Position numbers and translations under genes: made by a program. From Balanoglossus misakiensis (Eukaryota; Hemichordata): a stretch of 64,000 nucleotides of DNA. Positions 9,825 through 19,279 of the stretch are shown piece after piece (the first letter of the stretch is position 1; every line of letters starts with the position of its first letter). The stretch spans positions 1 through 64,000 of the forward strand of contig JBECUI020000037.1 in NCBI GenBank assembly GCA_040954595.2, written 5' to 3'. Under the pieces are notes generated by a model that saw nothing but the letters and a program-made list of their open reading frames with translations, was not told the origin of the DNA and did no database searches.

Positions 9825-10300
9825 TTACGTACCCTCTTTGTCTATTTGGCTTTGCATAATAGCCTTAATATCATTACTGCATGTACTGCTCTTCAATTCT
9901 GCTAGTAAGGTTTTGTTTTCTATTAGTTTCATAATATCAATGATAGCGGTTTCATTGAGTTCTTTTTTATCCTTGCATGCCAAGGTCAGAACAATGTATA
10001 TCGGGTCAAAATCGGAATGGCCGAAGGGAATGCTTTGTTTAAGTACGAGGAGCGAAAGCCCCGGTGCCACGAGCTCCGTCTTCAGGTCGAGCGTGTGGGC
10101 ATAGCAACGCCCGGCGCAATGACGAAGTAGGGACCCAGTTTTGCTCTGATGTTGAGAATTGCTTGATAATAGTCTGCACTGACAACTCCCCTTTCTTGGA
10201 GTGTATCAGTGCCTATCTTGACTGCTTCTTGCCACGTTGATACCCGTTCTACAAACCTGTATGCATCGGTAGCTAGAAGGTTTTGCAATATACTTAACAT
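9825..10300 (-). pseudogene. PTS IIA component (fructose/mannitol-ascorbate type), frameshifted
   Basis: The first frame from the ATG at 10300 (MLSILQNLLATDAYRF, VVSADYYQAILNIRAKLGPYFVIAPGVAMP) runs up to the active-site motif MPHARPE, where an extra base breaks it. The correct His codon is present in the next frame. A second shift a few codons later leads into VAPGLSLLVLKQSIPFG and then DPIYIVLTLACKDKKEL. This is the PTS_EIIA type-2 domain in normal order and length (about 155 residues). AAGGA lies directly before the start codon. Confidence 0.7.
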
Positions 10301-10324
10301 TCCTTCTTAATCTTTGTTACCTAT

Positions 10325-10353
10325 AGTGTAGCATAACCATTAATGAGATGCAA
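10325..10353 (-). promoter_or_regulatory. possible promoter of the PTS operon
   Basis: Minus strand TTGCAT (10348-10353), 17 nt, TACACT (10325-10330), about 25 nt before the IIA start. The match to consensus is moderate. Confidence 0.35.
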
Positions 10354-10475
10354 TAACATGGAAAGGTAACTTATAAATAAATTCCAAAGTAAATCTTTCC
10401 CATAAAAAGTTCCTGAACAATAATGTCCGGTACATGACTCGGGTTTGAGTCAATGGGGAGGCATCTAATAAGAAA

Positions 10476-11583
10476 TTATTCCACTGCTTGTAGTAGTACG
10501 TCTAGGGCTTTACTTAGAACCTGATCGCTAATCTGGGGTTTCATACATAAAAGATTTCAAAACAATGTCCGGGGGGATCCCTACCTTAAAAAAATCGAAC
10601 CCGTCTACCGCGAAGGTGCGATGTTGTGGAAAAGCGATTATCCATCCATTGGGCATTTCTCGTTTGTCAGCGGCACCGGAGCAGCCAGCAGTAGTAGTTC
10701 CAATTACTTTTTGTATTGAGTCGGATTCTCGTAGTATCAGCAGTAGTATCTCGGCAGCACTACAGGTACGAGTATTTATCAATACAACAAAAGGTTTATC
10801 CTGATAGTATGAAAATCCTTCTGGGGAGATCGTTTCATAGACCTTTTGGGTGATAGTAGGAGACATACGTAGTTCGGTAATTATGAAATTCTTTTCTTGT
10901 TGATAAATCGTGAGCCAACCACTACTGCATTTGCGCCCTGTCCTCCCGGGTTCCCTCGAAGGTCAATAACAATTTTTTCCACACCCTCACTATGGAATCC
11001 TTTGAGAGCATGATCGAGCCTCCTGCCAAGTTCTTTTTTTTCAAGAGCATCCAGACTCGGAAATGTAAGTAGCCAATCGGGCTTGTTGTCTCGGTTATTA
11101 TTCCGTATTGAAAGGCATCCGTAGCATTTATTATGTTACCGGGGAAGAAGACCTTAGCCTCCGGATAGGCCCAGAAATTTGGTGTATATTGATCAAATTC
11201 GTCTCCACGTTCCTCTTGTGTGCGTTGCACGAACTCTTCTTGATTGATAGTTATCAGTTTATCGAAATATAAATGTGGATCGCGAATATGGATATAGGCA
11301 ACTTTATACAAGATGTCTGCCAGAGTTGCCCAAGTGGGGGTAGCCAGTATATCCGGTCTGAACATATTTTCTATATCTGTCAGGCTTCGTCCGTTTTCAA
11401 AAACATAATTTTTGTATGCATACGTCCGCTCCAGTTCGTGAAAAAAGAAATCATAGTTTCCCAGAGGTGTATTCTCAAAGGCAGGAAAAAACGAGAAGTT
11501 ACAGCCGATAGTTACAAAAACTATGACCATAGAGTAGTTATTTGAAATAGTTTAGAAGCGAAATACGACATTAAGGTTAACAT
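10476..11583 (-). pseudogene. S41-family peptidase lipoprotein, cassette 3, several frameshifts
   Basis: It starts at the ATG at 11583 (MLTLMSYFASKLFQITTL), shifts frame near 11530 into VFVTIGC (lipobox), and continues with AFENTPLGNYDFFFHEL and HIRDPHLYF. After further shifts near 11060 it gives NPGGQGANAVVVGSRFIN. It shifts near 10900 into NFIITELRM, FSYYQDKPFVVL, TCSAAEILLLIL (nucleophile Ser) and FDFFKVGIPPDI. A last shift near 10535 adds the true C-terminus, stopping at 10476. All parts of the family are present in order, so the lesions are small indels rather than deletions. Confidence 0.65.
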
Positions 11584-12318
11584 TATTTTGTAGTTCCAAA
11601 CGAGTATGAGGGGCAAGAAGATATTCAAGTAGACCGGCATACCCAAACTCCAGTAATAACCTTGGATAAATTTTATACTGATAGGCAATGGCCATATCAA
11701 AGCTAATAAGATTATGAAGAGACATGAAAGAAGGGTTTTGAGAAAGTAGGCCCATTGTTGGTTTTGTATCAGTGTTCCCGTATAAAATGGACGCCAGCCT
11801 ATGTTTAGTATTGGCGTATATATGCTAGCTGACAAAGCGTGGGTTTGATTTATTTGCCAATCAACACGGGCATGTAGCCCCACTCCTGTATATTGCAACC
11901 ATGTTGTGCGTATATCATTGTGCCACAAGGCTAATGCAAAATGTGCTCCCGGTCCCAGAAATATGCTTATTTGATTCTTCGCCCATAGCTGAAACAGAGG
12001 GGTATAACTTGCTTTAACGGTACTGCCATTCCCGATCAGAGGTGGAAATTCCGGTGAGATCGTACGGTATGCCGAAAGAACACTCCCCCCTCCACCCTTA
12101 ATAAGGAAGCGATGTTGCATTTGAGCAGTACGGTATGTATACTCAATGCCACCGCCGCCGAGAATCAGTACCCTGTATAGGTTTGAATATGCAGTATCGG
12201 CGCCGACACCTGTAAAAAGTGTAGCCGTGAGACGAATTTCCGAATGTAGGAAGTTCTCTTCCTGGGCAGTAAGCACAGATATGGATGTCATTAATATACA
12301 GCATAGAAGGAGCTTCAT
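11552..12318 (-). pseudogene. outer-membrane beta-barrel protein, cassette 3, one frameshift
   Basis: The start is the ATG at 12318, with signal peptide MKLLLCCILMTSISVLTAQ. Family motifs are TAYSNLYRVLILGGGG, YTYRTAQMQH, LNIGWRPFYTG and, after a one-base loss near 11755, SFMSLHNLISFDM and RLELQNNVNLNVVFRF. The 3' end overlaps the S41 gene by 32 nt. Length and ends match cassette 2. An ATG at 12333 is rejected because it lies close to the -10 box and would put charged residues before the signal core. Confidence 0.65.
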
Positions 12319-12331
12319 ATATATAACCTGC

Positions 12332-12360
12332 ATTGTAAGAGGCTGTTATCATTCAGTCAA
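12332..12360 (-). promoter_or_regulatory. promoter of cassette 3, near-leaderless
   Basis: Minus strand TTGACT (12355-12360), 17 nt, TACAAT (12332-12337); 13 nt separate the -10 box from the ATG at 12318. Confidence 0.55.
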
Positions 12361-12406
12361 TGTAGTGGGGGATACAGCTCGGGGATAGAGTAATTATTGC
12401 ATGCAG

Positions 12407-13516
12407 TTATTCCGTGGCATTGAGAATTTGTATGGCCGTATCTAGCACCTGATCGATGAGAGCGGGGGGGTCGTGTGGGTTAGATTTCTGAACAATGTCG
12501 GGGCGTAGCCCTACTTTGAAGAAGTCCGTGCCATCTGCTGTGTAGGTTCGGCTTCTTGTTATCCTAATTTCCCACCCATTAGGCATGTCCCGATCTATAA
12601 CAGTTCCGGTGCAGCCCAAAGTAGGCGTTCCAATTACCTTTTTTATCTCGTTGGATTGGCGGAGTATGAGTAGCAGCATTTCAGCCGCACTGCATGTAAA
12701 GGTGTTTATTAGTACGACAACAGGCTTGTCTTGATAGTAGGAGAATCCGCTGGGTCGAACGTATTCATGGACCCTTTTATATTCGCCAGGAGAAACGTGC
12801 TTGTCGACAATCATAAACAATTTTTTTTGCTTGATAAATCGTCGCCTATTTCCAATGCTTTGAACCCGTCCCCTCCCGGTGATCCCCGAAGATCAATGAT
12901 CATTTTATCTACACCCTCACGGTAAAAAGTCTTCAGAGTTTCATCAAGATCTCTTCCAAACCTAGCCCAACCAGCGGCATCAAGAGAAGGTGTTATTTCT
13001 CTAATAAGCATGTATCCGATAGTGGAGCCGTTATAATTCCGTATTGGATGATCGGGGTAACCTTTATTATGTTACCGGGGAACAAAGACTCTCTTATCGT
13101 GTAATCTGGTATATAGTCATCAAATTCGTCGCCCTGATGTCACTAATGTGCTGTCGTTTGATGAGAGGTATGTGTATGAAATAGGTGCATTAAAAACAAG
13201 CAAATGCGGATCGCGAATGTGCGTGGAAACTATTTTCTTAAAATGTTACTGCGAGCATCCCCCATGTGGGATTTATACGAAGATCTAGTCTGAATCTATC
13301 TCGTATCTCCGGCAGCGTTATTCCGTTTTCAAAGCTATAATCCTTGTAAGCATAGAACTGTTCCAGTTCGTGAAAGAAAAAATCATAATTCCCAAGCGGT
13401 GTATTCTCAAAGGCAGGGGAAAATGAAAAACTACAGCCGACACTAACAAAAACTATGAACAGCAGAGAAACTGTTCGAAACAATTTAGAAACGGAATAGG
13501 AGACTATAGCTAACAT
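12407..13516 (-). pseudogene. S41-family peptidase lipoprotein, cassette 4, many frameshifts
   Basis: Start ATG at 13516 with signal KLFRTVSLLFIVFVSVGC, then AFENTPLGNYDFFFHEL. The chain can be followed through at least four further frames: HIRDPHLLVFNAPIS near 13210, GDEFDDYIPDYTIRE near 13110, GYMLIREITP near 13000, and DKMIIDLRGSPGGDG near 12890. It ends in an intact C-terminal piece from 12820 (FSYYQDKPVVVLINTF, TCSAAEMLLLIL, FFKVGLRPDI). The S41 catalytic core is recognisable. This is the most damaged of the four copies. The 32-nt overlap with the barrel gene is kept. Confidence 0.65.
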
Positions 13517-14283
13517 TATTATGCAACTCCAGGCGGGCAAAATTTCCTGAAAAATATTCCAGTATGCCGTTATATTCTAATTCAAGTAATAACCATGAGA
13601 AAATTTTATATCGATAAGCAATATTCATATCGAGGTTAATAAAATTGTGCAAAGATACAAAGGAAGTATCAAGGAAGGTGAGAAGAAAGGGGTTAGCGAA
13701 CTGTGGTAAATACAGAGAGTCTGCTGAAACTCCGGAATGGGCTGGGCGCCAGCCCGCGTTCAGTATCGGTGTGTATATACCAGCCGTCAATGAATGACTT
13801 GGGTTTATTTGCCAGATTGCTTGTATCTTTAGCCCAAGGCCCGTATAGTGCATCCATGTAAACTGTACGTTTTTTGGTCTTTCATGCCACCAACTGAGTG
13901 AAAAATGTGCCCCGGGACCAATCAGTACAGCTATTGAGTTATTTGCCCATACCTGAAACAGAGATGTATAGATTATTTTAAGAGTTACGGCAAAATCTTT
14001 TTGAGGGCGGAAACTCTTTTGTTGCAGGCTGATATGGCGAATACAGAGTACCAGCACCAGCCCGCATCTGGATGCTATGTTGTGTTCGGGCAGTACGATA
14101 TGTATACTCAATGAATCCGCCACCAAGGAGTGGAACCTTGTAGAGGGAGGCATATGCAATATCAGCAACAACTCCGATAAAAAACGTTGTTCCGAGACGG
14201 AACTCGGAATGTTTTTCTATTTCTTGGGCAAAGAGTCCGAAGGCACAGGACAGCAGTACCACAAGACAAATGATTCGAAGCAT
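13485..14283 (-). pseudogene. outer-membrane beta-barrel protein, cassette 4, one frameshift
   Basis: Start ATG at 14283 with signal peptide MLRIICLVVLLSCAFGLFAQ. Family motifs AYASLYKVPLLGGG and YTYRTARTQH lie in the first frame. After a shift near 14000 the second frame gives SLFQVWANNSIAVLIGPGAHF, LNAGWRPAHSG, SLHNFINLDMNIAYRY and RLELHNNVSYSLLFRF. The end with aromatic Phe fits an outer-membrane barrel. The His in RLELHNN is the only change in that otherwise constant motif. Confidence 0.65.
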
Positions 14284-14290
14284 TTAGTTC

Positions 14291-14319
14291 ATGCTAATAA
14301 GAAACGGGGGAACAGTCAA
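14291..14319 (-). promoter_or_regulatory. promoter of cassette 4, near-leaderless
   Basis: Minus strand TTGACT (14314-14319), 17 nt, TAGCAT (14291-14296), with only 7 nt before the ATG at 14283. Confidence 0.45.
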
Positions 14320-14438
14320 GCAGCGTATTTCATCCCGGGAAGCCCCTCTGGGAAATGTTACTAACTAACATTTGTTAATATTGTCAATATGAAGTGCTTA
14401 ATAATTAACAATTTCATACGATCAATATCTGTCTGCTA

Positions 14439-14468
14439 TTGGCATTTTTATTAAAGTATAGTATACTT
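14439..14468 (+). promoter_or_regulatory. promoter plus operator-like palindrome of the nucleoside operon
   Basis: TTGGCA (14439-14444), 17 nt, TATACT (14462-14467). A perfect odd palindrome, AAGTATA-G-TATACTT (14454-14468), covers the -10 box, which is where a repressor would block transcription. An 8-bp inverted repeat (TTGTTAAT at 14372, ATTAACAA at 14404) lies further upstream. Regulation is inferred only from position. Confidence 0.5.
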
Positions 14469-14501
14469 CAAAACTAACATAACAATACTTTGGAGGTAAA
14501 A

Positions 14502-15571
14502 ATGAATCGTTTTGTTTTTATACTAGTCTCAATAATGCTGTGTGCATTAGTGGCTTCATTTAGCTTTGCTACTGGAGCAGGGGAAACAGCAGCACCGAAA
14601 TTTTCGGTTGCTCTTGTTACCGATATTGGTGGGATAGACGATAAATCGTTTAATCAGGGAACATGGGAAGGCGTTCAACGCTTTTCGAATGAGTTCTCTG
14701 TAGATATTACCTATCTACAGTCCGCATCGGATGCAGATTATATCCCTAACTTAAGTACGGCTTCAGATGAAGGATACACCCTTATTGTCGCACCTGGCTT
14801 TTTGTTTTTGGACTCCATAGCGGAGGTATCGGCGAACTTTCCCGGCACGCAATTTCTTATTATTGACTCTGTTGTTGGTGATCGTCCTAATGTTGTTAGC
14901 GCTGTATTTTCGGAAGAGGAAGGATCATTCTTGGTTGGTGTTGCGGCAGCAATGCAAGCACAAGCAGACAATGTAAACAAGGTCGGATTCATAGGCGGCA
15001 TGGGATTTGATGTTATTTATCGGTTTGAAGCTGGATTTGAGGCCGGCGTAAAGGCGGTTGCTCCCAATATGGAAGTTGCTATTGACTATGCAGGGGATTT
15101 TGTTAATCTCCGATCGGTCAAACTATTGCCTCCAAGATGTATGACAGTGGCATTACCGTTGTCTTCCACGCAGCCGGCGCAACAGGCAATGGTCTTATTA
15201 AGGAAGCACGAGATCGACGACTGCAGCAAGAACAAAGTGGGTCTTCCAGTCCGGCAGTCTGGGCTATTGGTGTTGATCGTGATCAATATGCTGACGGCAT
15301 ATATGACAGTGTCGGAAATAAATCAGTTATACTAACATCCATGGTTAAGCGCGTTGATGTTGCAGCGTATAATGTTGCAAAGTTATCGTATGAGGGAAAC
15401 TTTCCTGGAGGTGAGGTATTTAAGTTCACCCTAAAGGAAAACGGGGTTGGAATTCCCGACGAGAACCCAAACTTGGGCGACGCTACTATGAGGCAAATTA
15501 ATGCATGGCGGGACAAAATTGTTAGCGGAGAAACGGTTGTCCCAACAATGCCTGTCCGGTTAACGAACTAG
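14502..15571 (+). pseudogene. BMP/PnrA-type nucleoside-binding protein, one frameshift
   Basis: This is the periplasmic substrate-binding protein of a purine-nucleoside ABC transporter (BMP family, TmpC/PnrA relatives). Family motifs are ALVTDIGGIDDKSFNQ, YIPNLSTASDEGYTLIVAPG and KVGFIGGM in the first frame. After a missing base near 15111 the second frame gives VVFHAAGATGNGLIKEA, WAIGVDRDQY and SMVKRVDVAAYN. The start is the ATG at 14502 with GGAGG six bases upstream. The signal peptide (FVFILVSIMLCALVASFSFA) has no lipobox Cys at the cleavage site, so it is probably freed by signal peptidase I, unlike classic PnrA lipoproteins. Confidence 0.8.
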
Positions 15572-15578
15572 GCAATAC

Positions 15579-17119
15579 ATGGGACAGGGGACAGATTTTT
15601 TTGTTGAGATGCTGGGAATAACTAAACGTTTTCCCGGCATTACAGCAAATGATAATATCTCCTTGCACGTACGGCATGGGGATATTCATGCACTGTTAGG
15701 CGAAAACGGGTCAGGCAAAACAACGCTTATGAATGTGTGTTTGGCATGCTTACGCCCGATGCAGGTCGACTGTGTATACGCGGAAAAGAAGTTGCTATAT
15801 CCAATCCTCAGATAGCAACAGAACTAGGCATCAGTATGGTGCACCAGCATTTTCAGCTGATTGATACCTTTACAGTTACCGAGAACATTATTCTTGGTAT
15901 TGAAAGCAAGAAAAGTTTTAATCGAGTTGATACAAAAACTGCAGCAAATAAAATTATGGAACTATCAGAGCAATACGGGCTTGTTGTAGATCCCTATGCA
16001 CTGATACAAGACATTCCTGTTAGTATGCAACAACGTGTTGAGATACTAAAAATGTTATACCGCCAGGCAGATATCATGATTTTTGATGAACCAACAGCGG
16101 TACTCGTGCCCACCGAGATACAAGAACTCATGAAGATCATGAAGAATCTTGCAGCTGAGGGCAAAACCATCCTGCTCATCACCCATAAACTAAATGAAAT
16201 ACGAGAAGTGGCAGACCGGTGCAGTGTGCTTCGTAGGGGACAGATGATTGATACAGTTGATGTTGATACCTGCGATGAGGCAGAATTGGCACGGATGATG
16301 GTGGGGCGTCCGGTAGATTTCACCGTTAAAAAAGCTGAGACTCCAAAAACCAAGACTGTGTTGTCGGTACGTAACTTAACGGTACGAAACCAGATGGGCA
16401 TTACTAAGGTCAAAGGGGTAAGTTTCGATGTCAAGGCAGGCGAAATACTGAGCATTGCAGGGGTAGAAGGGAATGGGCAATTAGAGCTGGTGGAAGCCAT
16501 TCTTGGGGCTTGCCCCATTGACACGGGAACTATACAAATTAATGATACCCATATAGAGAATTACAATATCCGGCAACGAGCAGAAAGCGGGCTCGGTATA
16601 ATTCCCGAAGATCGACAGAAACACGGTCTTGTGCTTGCGTTTACTTTGGCGGAGAACCTTGCTTTGAAGCGGTATTACATGGAACCCTATTCACGCCGGG
16701 GGATGTTGGAATTTGATCAGTTTGCATCGAATGCAGAGCGATTAATCCAGGAGTTTGATATTCGTTCGGGACAGGGCATACATACAATAGTGGGAAAGAT
16801 GTCGGGAGGGAATCAGCAGAAGGCCATCATTGCACGAGAAATTGATAATACGCCGCCGGTTCTTCTTGTTGTACAACCGACGCGTGGGCTGGACGTTGGT
16901 GCCATTGAGTATATTCATAAGAGGATTGTGCGGGAACGAGACAAGGGTAAAGCGGTTTTACTTGTGTCGATGGAACTTGATGAGGTAACGATGCTTTCCG
17001 ATCGAATAGCAACGATCTACAATGGTGAAATTGTTGGAATAGTTGATGGAAAGGATGTGGATACAACACAACTAGGATTGATGATGATCGGTGAAGTGAG
17101 TGGAGATGGAAAGGCATGA
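15579..17119 (+). pseudogene. nucleoside ABC transporter ATP-binding protein, one frameshift
   Basis: A double-NBD ATPase of the YufO/PnrC and RbsA type (about 510 residues). The first domain has Walker A GENGSGKT and Walker B MIFDEPTAVLVP, with the signature reduced to VSMQQRVEI. The second has a degenerate Walker A (GVEGNGQLELVEA) and MSGGNQQKAIIARE. One base is missing near 15737, in the codons after the first Walker A (MNVLFGML in relatives), splitting the frame. The ATG at 15579 follows the binding protein by only a few bases. Its 3' end overlaps the next permease by ATGA. Confidence 0.8.
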
Positions 17120-18251
17120 AGGCAAAAAAGGGTATACTACATTCGATAGTACATAATGATGTATTATGGATCCCATTGATAGCGGTTATTAGTGGGCTAT
17201 TTTGCGGTATAATTCTTATGCTGATAACGGGCTATAATCCGTTTGATTTGTTTGCTGCATTACTACGCGGAACCTTTGGTCTGAGGTTCGATTCTGCAAC
17301 TAGCTTTTTTAATCCTCGTTATATTGGAGAATTTCTTGTAAGGGTTATTCCTATTACATTAACAGGTCTTGCAGTAGGATTTTCTTTTCGTACCGGGTTG
17401 TTTAATATCGGGGCGGAAGGACAGTTGATTATGGGATCTTGGGCAGCAATTACAGTTAGTTTTCTTGCATCTGCCTTGCCTGCATTTCTACTGCTTCCGC
17501 TTGTACTGATTAGCAGTATAGTGGCAGGGGCACTGTGGGGGTTTGTACCGGGATTCTTGAAGGCGCGCTTTAGCATACATGAGGTTGTTGTAACAATAAT
17601 GCTCATTATGCGGCATTGTATTTTACGAACTATGCATACATGTTATTACCACATGTTAGTACTGCAAGAACCCTTGATGTACCGGATGCTGCAATACTGC
17701 ATAGTGACTGGCTTGCATCCATTACCAATAATTCACGATTACATTGGGGTCTTATTGTTCTTATTTTTGCCATTATCATGTATTGGTTTATTATGGAACG
17801 GACAGTCTTCGGTTACGAACTGCGTGCGACCGGGTTTAATAAAGATGCAGCTCGATATGCCGGGATACAGGTTACTCGGAAGATTACCTTATCTATGATG
17901 ATTTCCGGTGGTTTTGCCGGTCTTGCGGGCGCTATGATTGCAGTGGGAACATTTAGTTATGGACGAGTCTTGTATAGCTTTGAAAATTATGGCTTTGATG
18001 GCATAGCGGTTTCCCTTATTGGCAGTAATACCGCCTCCGGCATTCCAATGGCCGGTGTTTTGTTTGCTTCGCTCAAGTCAGCACAGCCAATTATGCAGAC
18101 CCGAGGAATCCCGCGAGATATTATTGATATTGTTATTGCCATTGTCATATTGATGGTTGCTATGCAGTATGGCATTAAGAAAATACGTGCATATCTTTTG
18201 TCTCGTTACAAGCAAAAGCAGGCGGAGGAAAAAGTGGGGACGAATACATGA
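17116..18251 (+). pseudogene. nucleoside ABC transporter permease 1, one frameshift
   Basis: An integral membrane permease of the BPD_transp_2 family (YufP/PnrD type). The first frame has the typical GLFNIGAEGQLIMGSWAA motif and ARFSIHEVVVTIML. One lost A near 17598 moves the frame, which continues YFTNYAYMLLPHV, then ELRATGFNKDAARYAGI and FDGIAVSLIGSNTASGIP. Both ends overlap neighbours by ATGA, so translation of the operon is coupled. About 378 residues when rejoined, normal for the family. Confidence 0.8.
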
Positions 18252-19202
18252 ACGAAACATATGCAGTTATTACTCTTGCTTTAATTTTTTCCACCCCAAT
18301 TATTATAACGGCACTGGGAGGACTGATTTCAGAACTCAGTGGGGTTACCAACATTGCTTTAGAAGGGTTAATGATGATCGGTGCGTTTGCTTCGGCGACC
18401 GTGGTTGTTTTTCTCGAAACGACTATGGGCAATAGTGCCCCTTGGGTGTCCTTATTGGTTGGCATGGTTATGGGAATGATTTTTGCTGCCATCCATGGTT
18501 ACATAAGTGTGTATTTGCATGGGGATCAAATAGTATCGGGTACTGGGATAAACTTTTTAGCGGTTGGTATTACCGTATATTTCTGTCAGATTATCTTCAA
18601 TCAGCAACGAACACAGGTATTTACCCGCGGCTTTATAAAGAGTACATTCCCCGGGTTGTCCGACATCCCCATTATCGGCCCTATATTCTTTGCAAACATA
18701 TATACAACTGTTTTTGTTGCATTCATTCTTGTTGTCATTGTATGGTTTATTATTAATAAGACTGTTATTGGGCTGCGATTAAAAGCATCCGGAGAACATC
18801 CCCATGCTCTGGAAAGCGCTGGAATTAATGTGTATCGCTTACGATTTATAGCGGTACTGGTATCCGGGGCATTGGGCGGGTCTGTCCGGAGGCATTATGG
18901 TGCTCACGCAGGATACGCAGTATACCGTGCTGAGTATCCATGGAACCGGATTTATAGCACTTGCTACCATGATTTTCGGTAAGTGGAAGAGTTTCGGGAT
19001 CCTAGGTGCCGGAATTTTGTTTGGTTTCCTACAAGTTCTTGCAGTATATTCCACGAGTATACCGGGACTACGTGTAATTCCACAGGAAATATTCAAAATT
19101 TTCCCCTATCTTCTTACGGTATTGGCACTGGTAGCATTCAGTCGTAATAACGTTGCGCCTAAAACGGTCGGGCAACCGTACGATAGAGAAAGTAGTAAAT
19201 AA
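18248..19202 (+). pseudogene. nucleoside ABC transporter permease 2, one frameshift
   Basis: The second BPD_transp_2 permease (YufQ/PnrE type). It shows GLISELSGVTNIALEG, GDQIVSGTGINFLAVG and LRLKASGEHPHALESAGI in the first frame. An extra T near 18884 breaks it, after which VLTQDTQYTVLSIHGTGFI and ATMIFGKWKSFG follow. This is the one operon lesion that is an insertion rather than a loss. About 317 residues when rejoined. The start overlaps permease 1 by ATGA. Confidence 0.8.
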
Positions 19203-19279
19203 TAGCTACCTTGTAGTATTACTTTGTATGCTATAGTATAATTAACGTATCATCTGTAATTATGAGAAGCGGGAGAACT

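Noticed and set aside
11521-12333. Cassette 3 barrel as a 270-residue protein
   Set aside because: Its last 70 residues read the wrong frame and even run into the S41 signal peptide; the family C-terminus ends at 11552.
4274-14283. Assembly artefact duplicating one cassette
   Set aside because: The four copies differ throughout at the protein level, so they are true paralogues.
15700-15815. Programmed frameshift in the nucleoside ATPase
   Set aside because: No slippery heptamer with a downstream structure is seen, and the neighbouring genes have similar random breaks.
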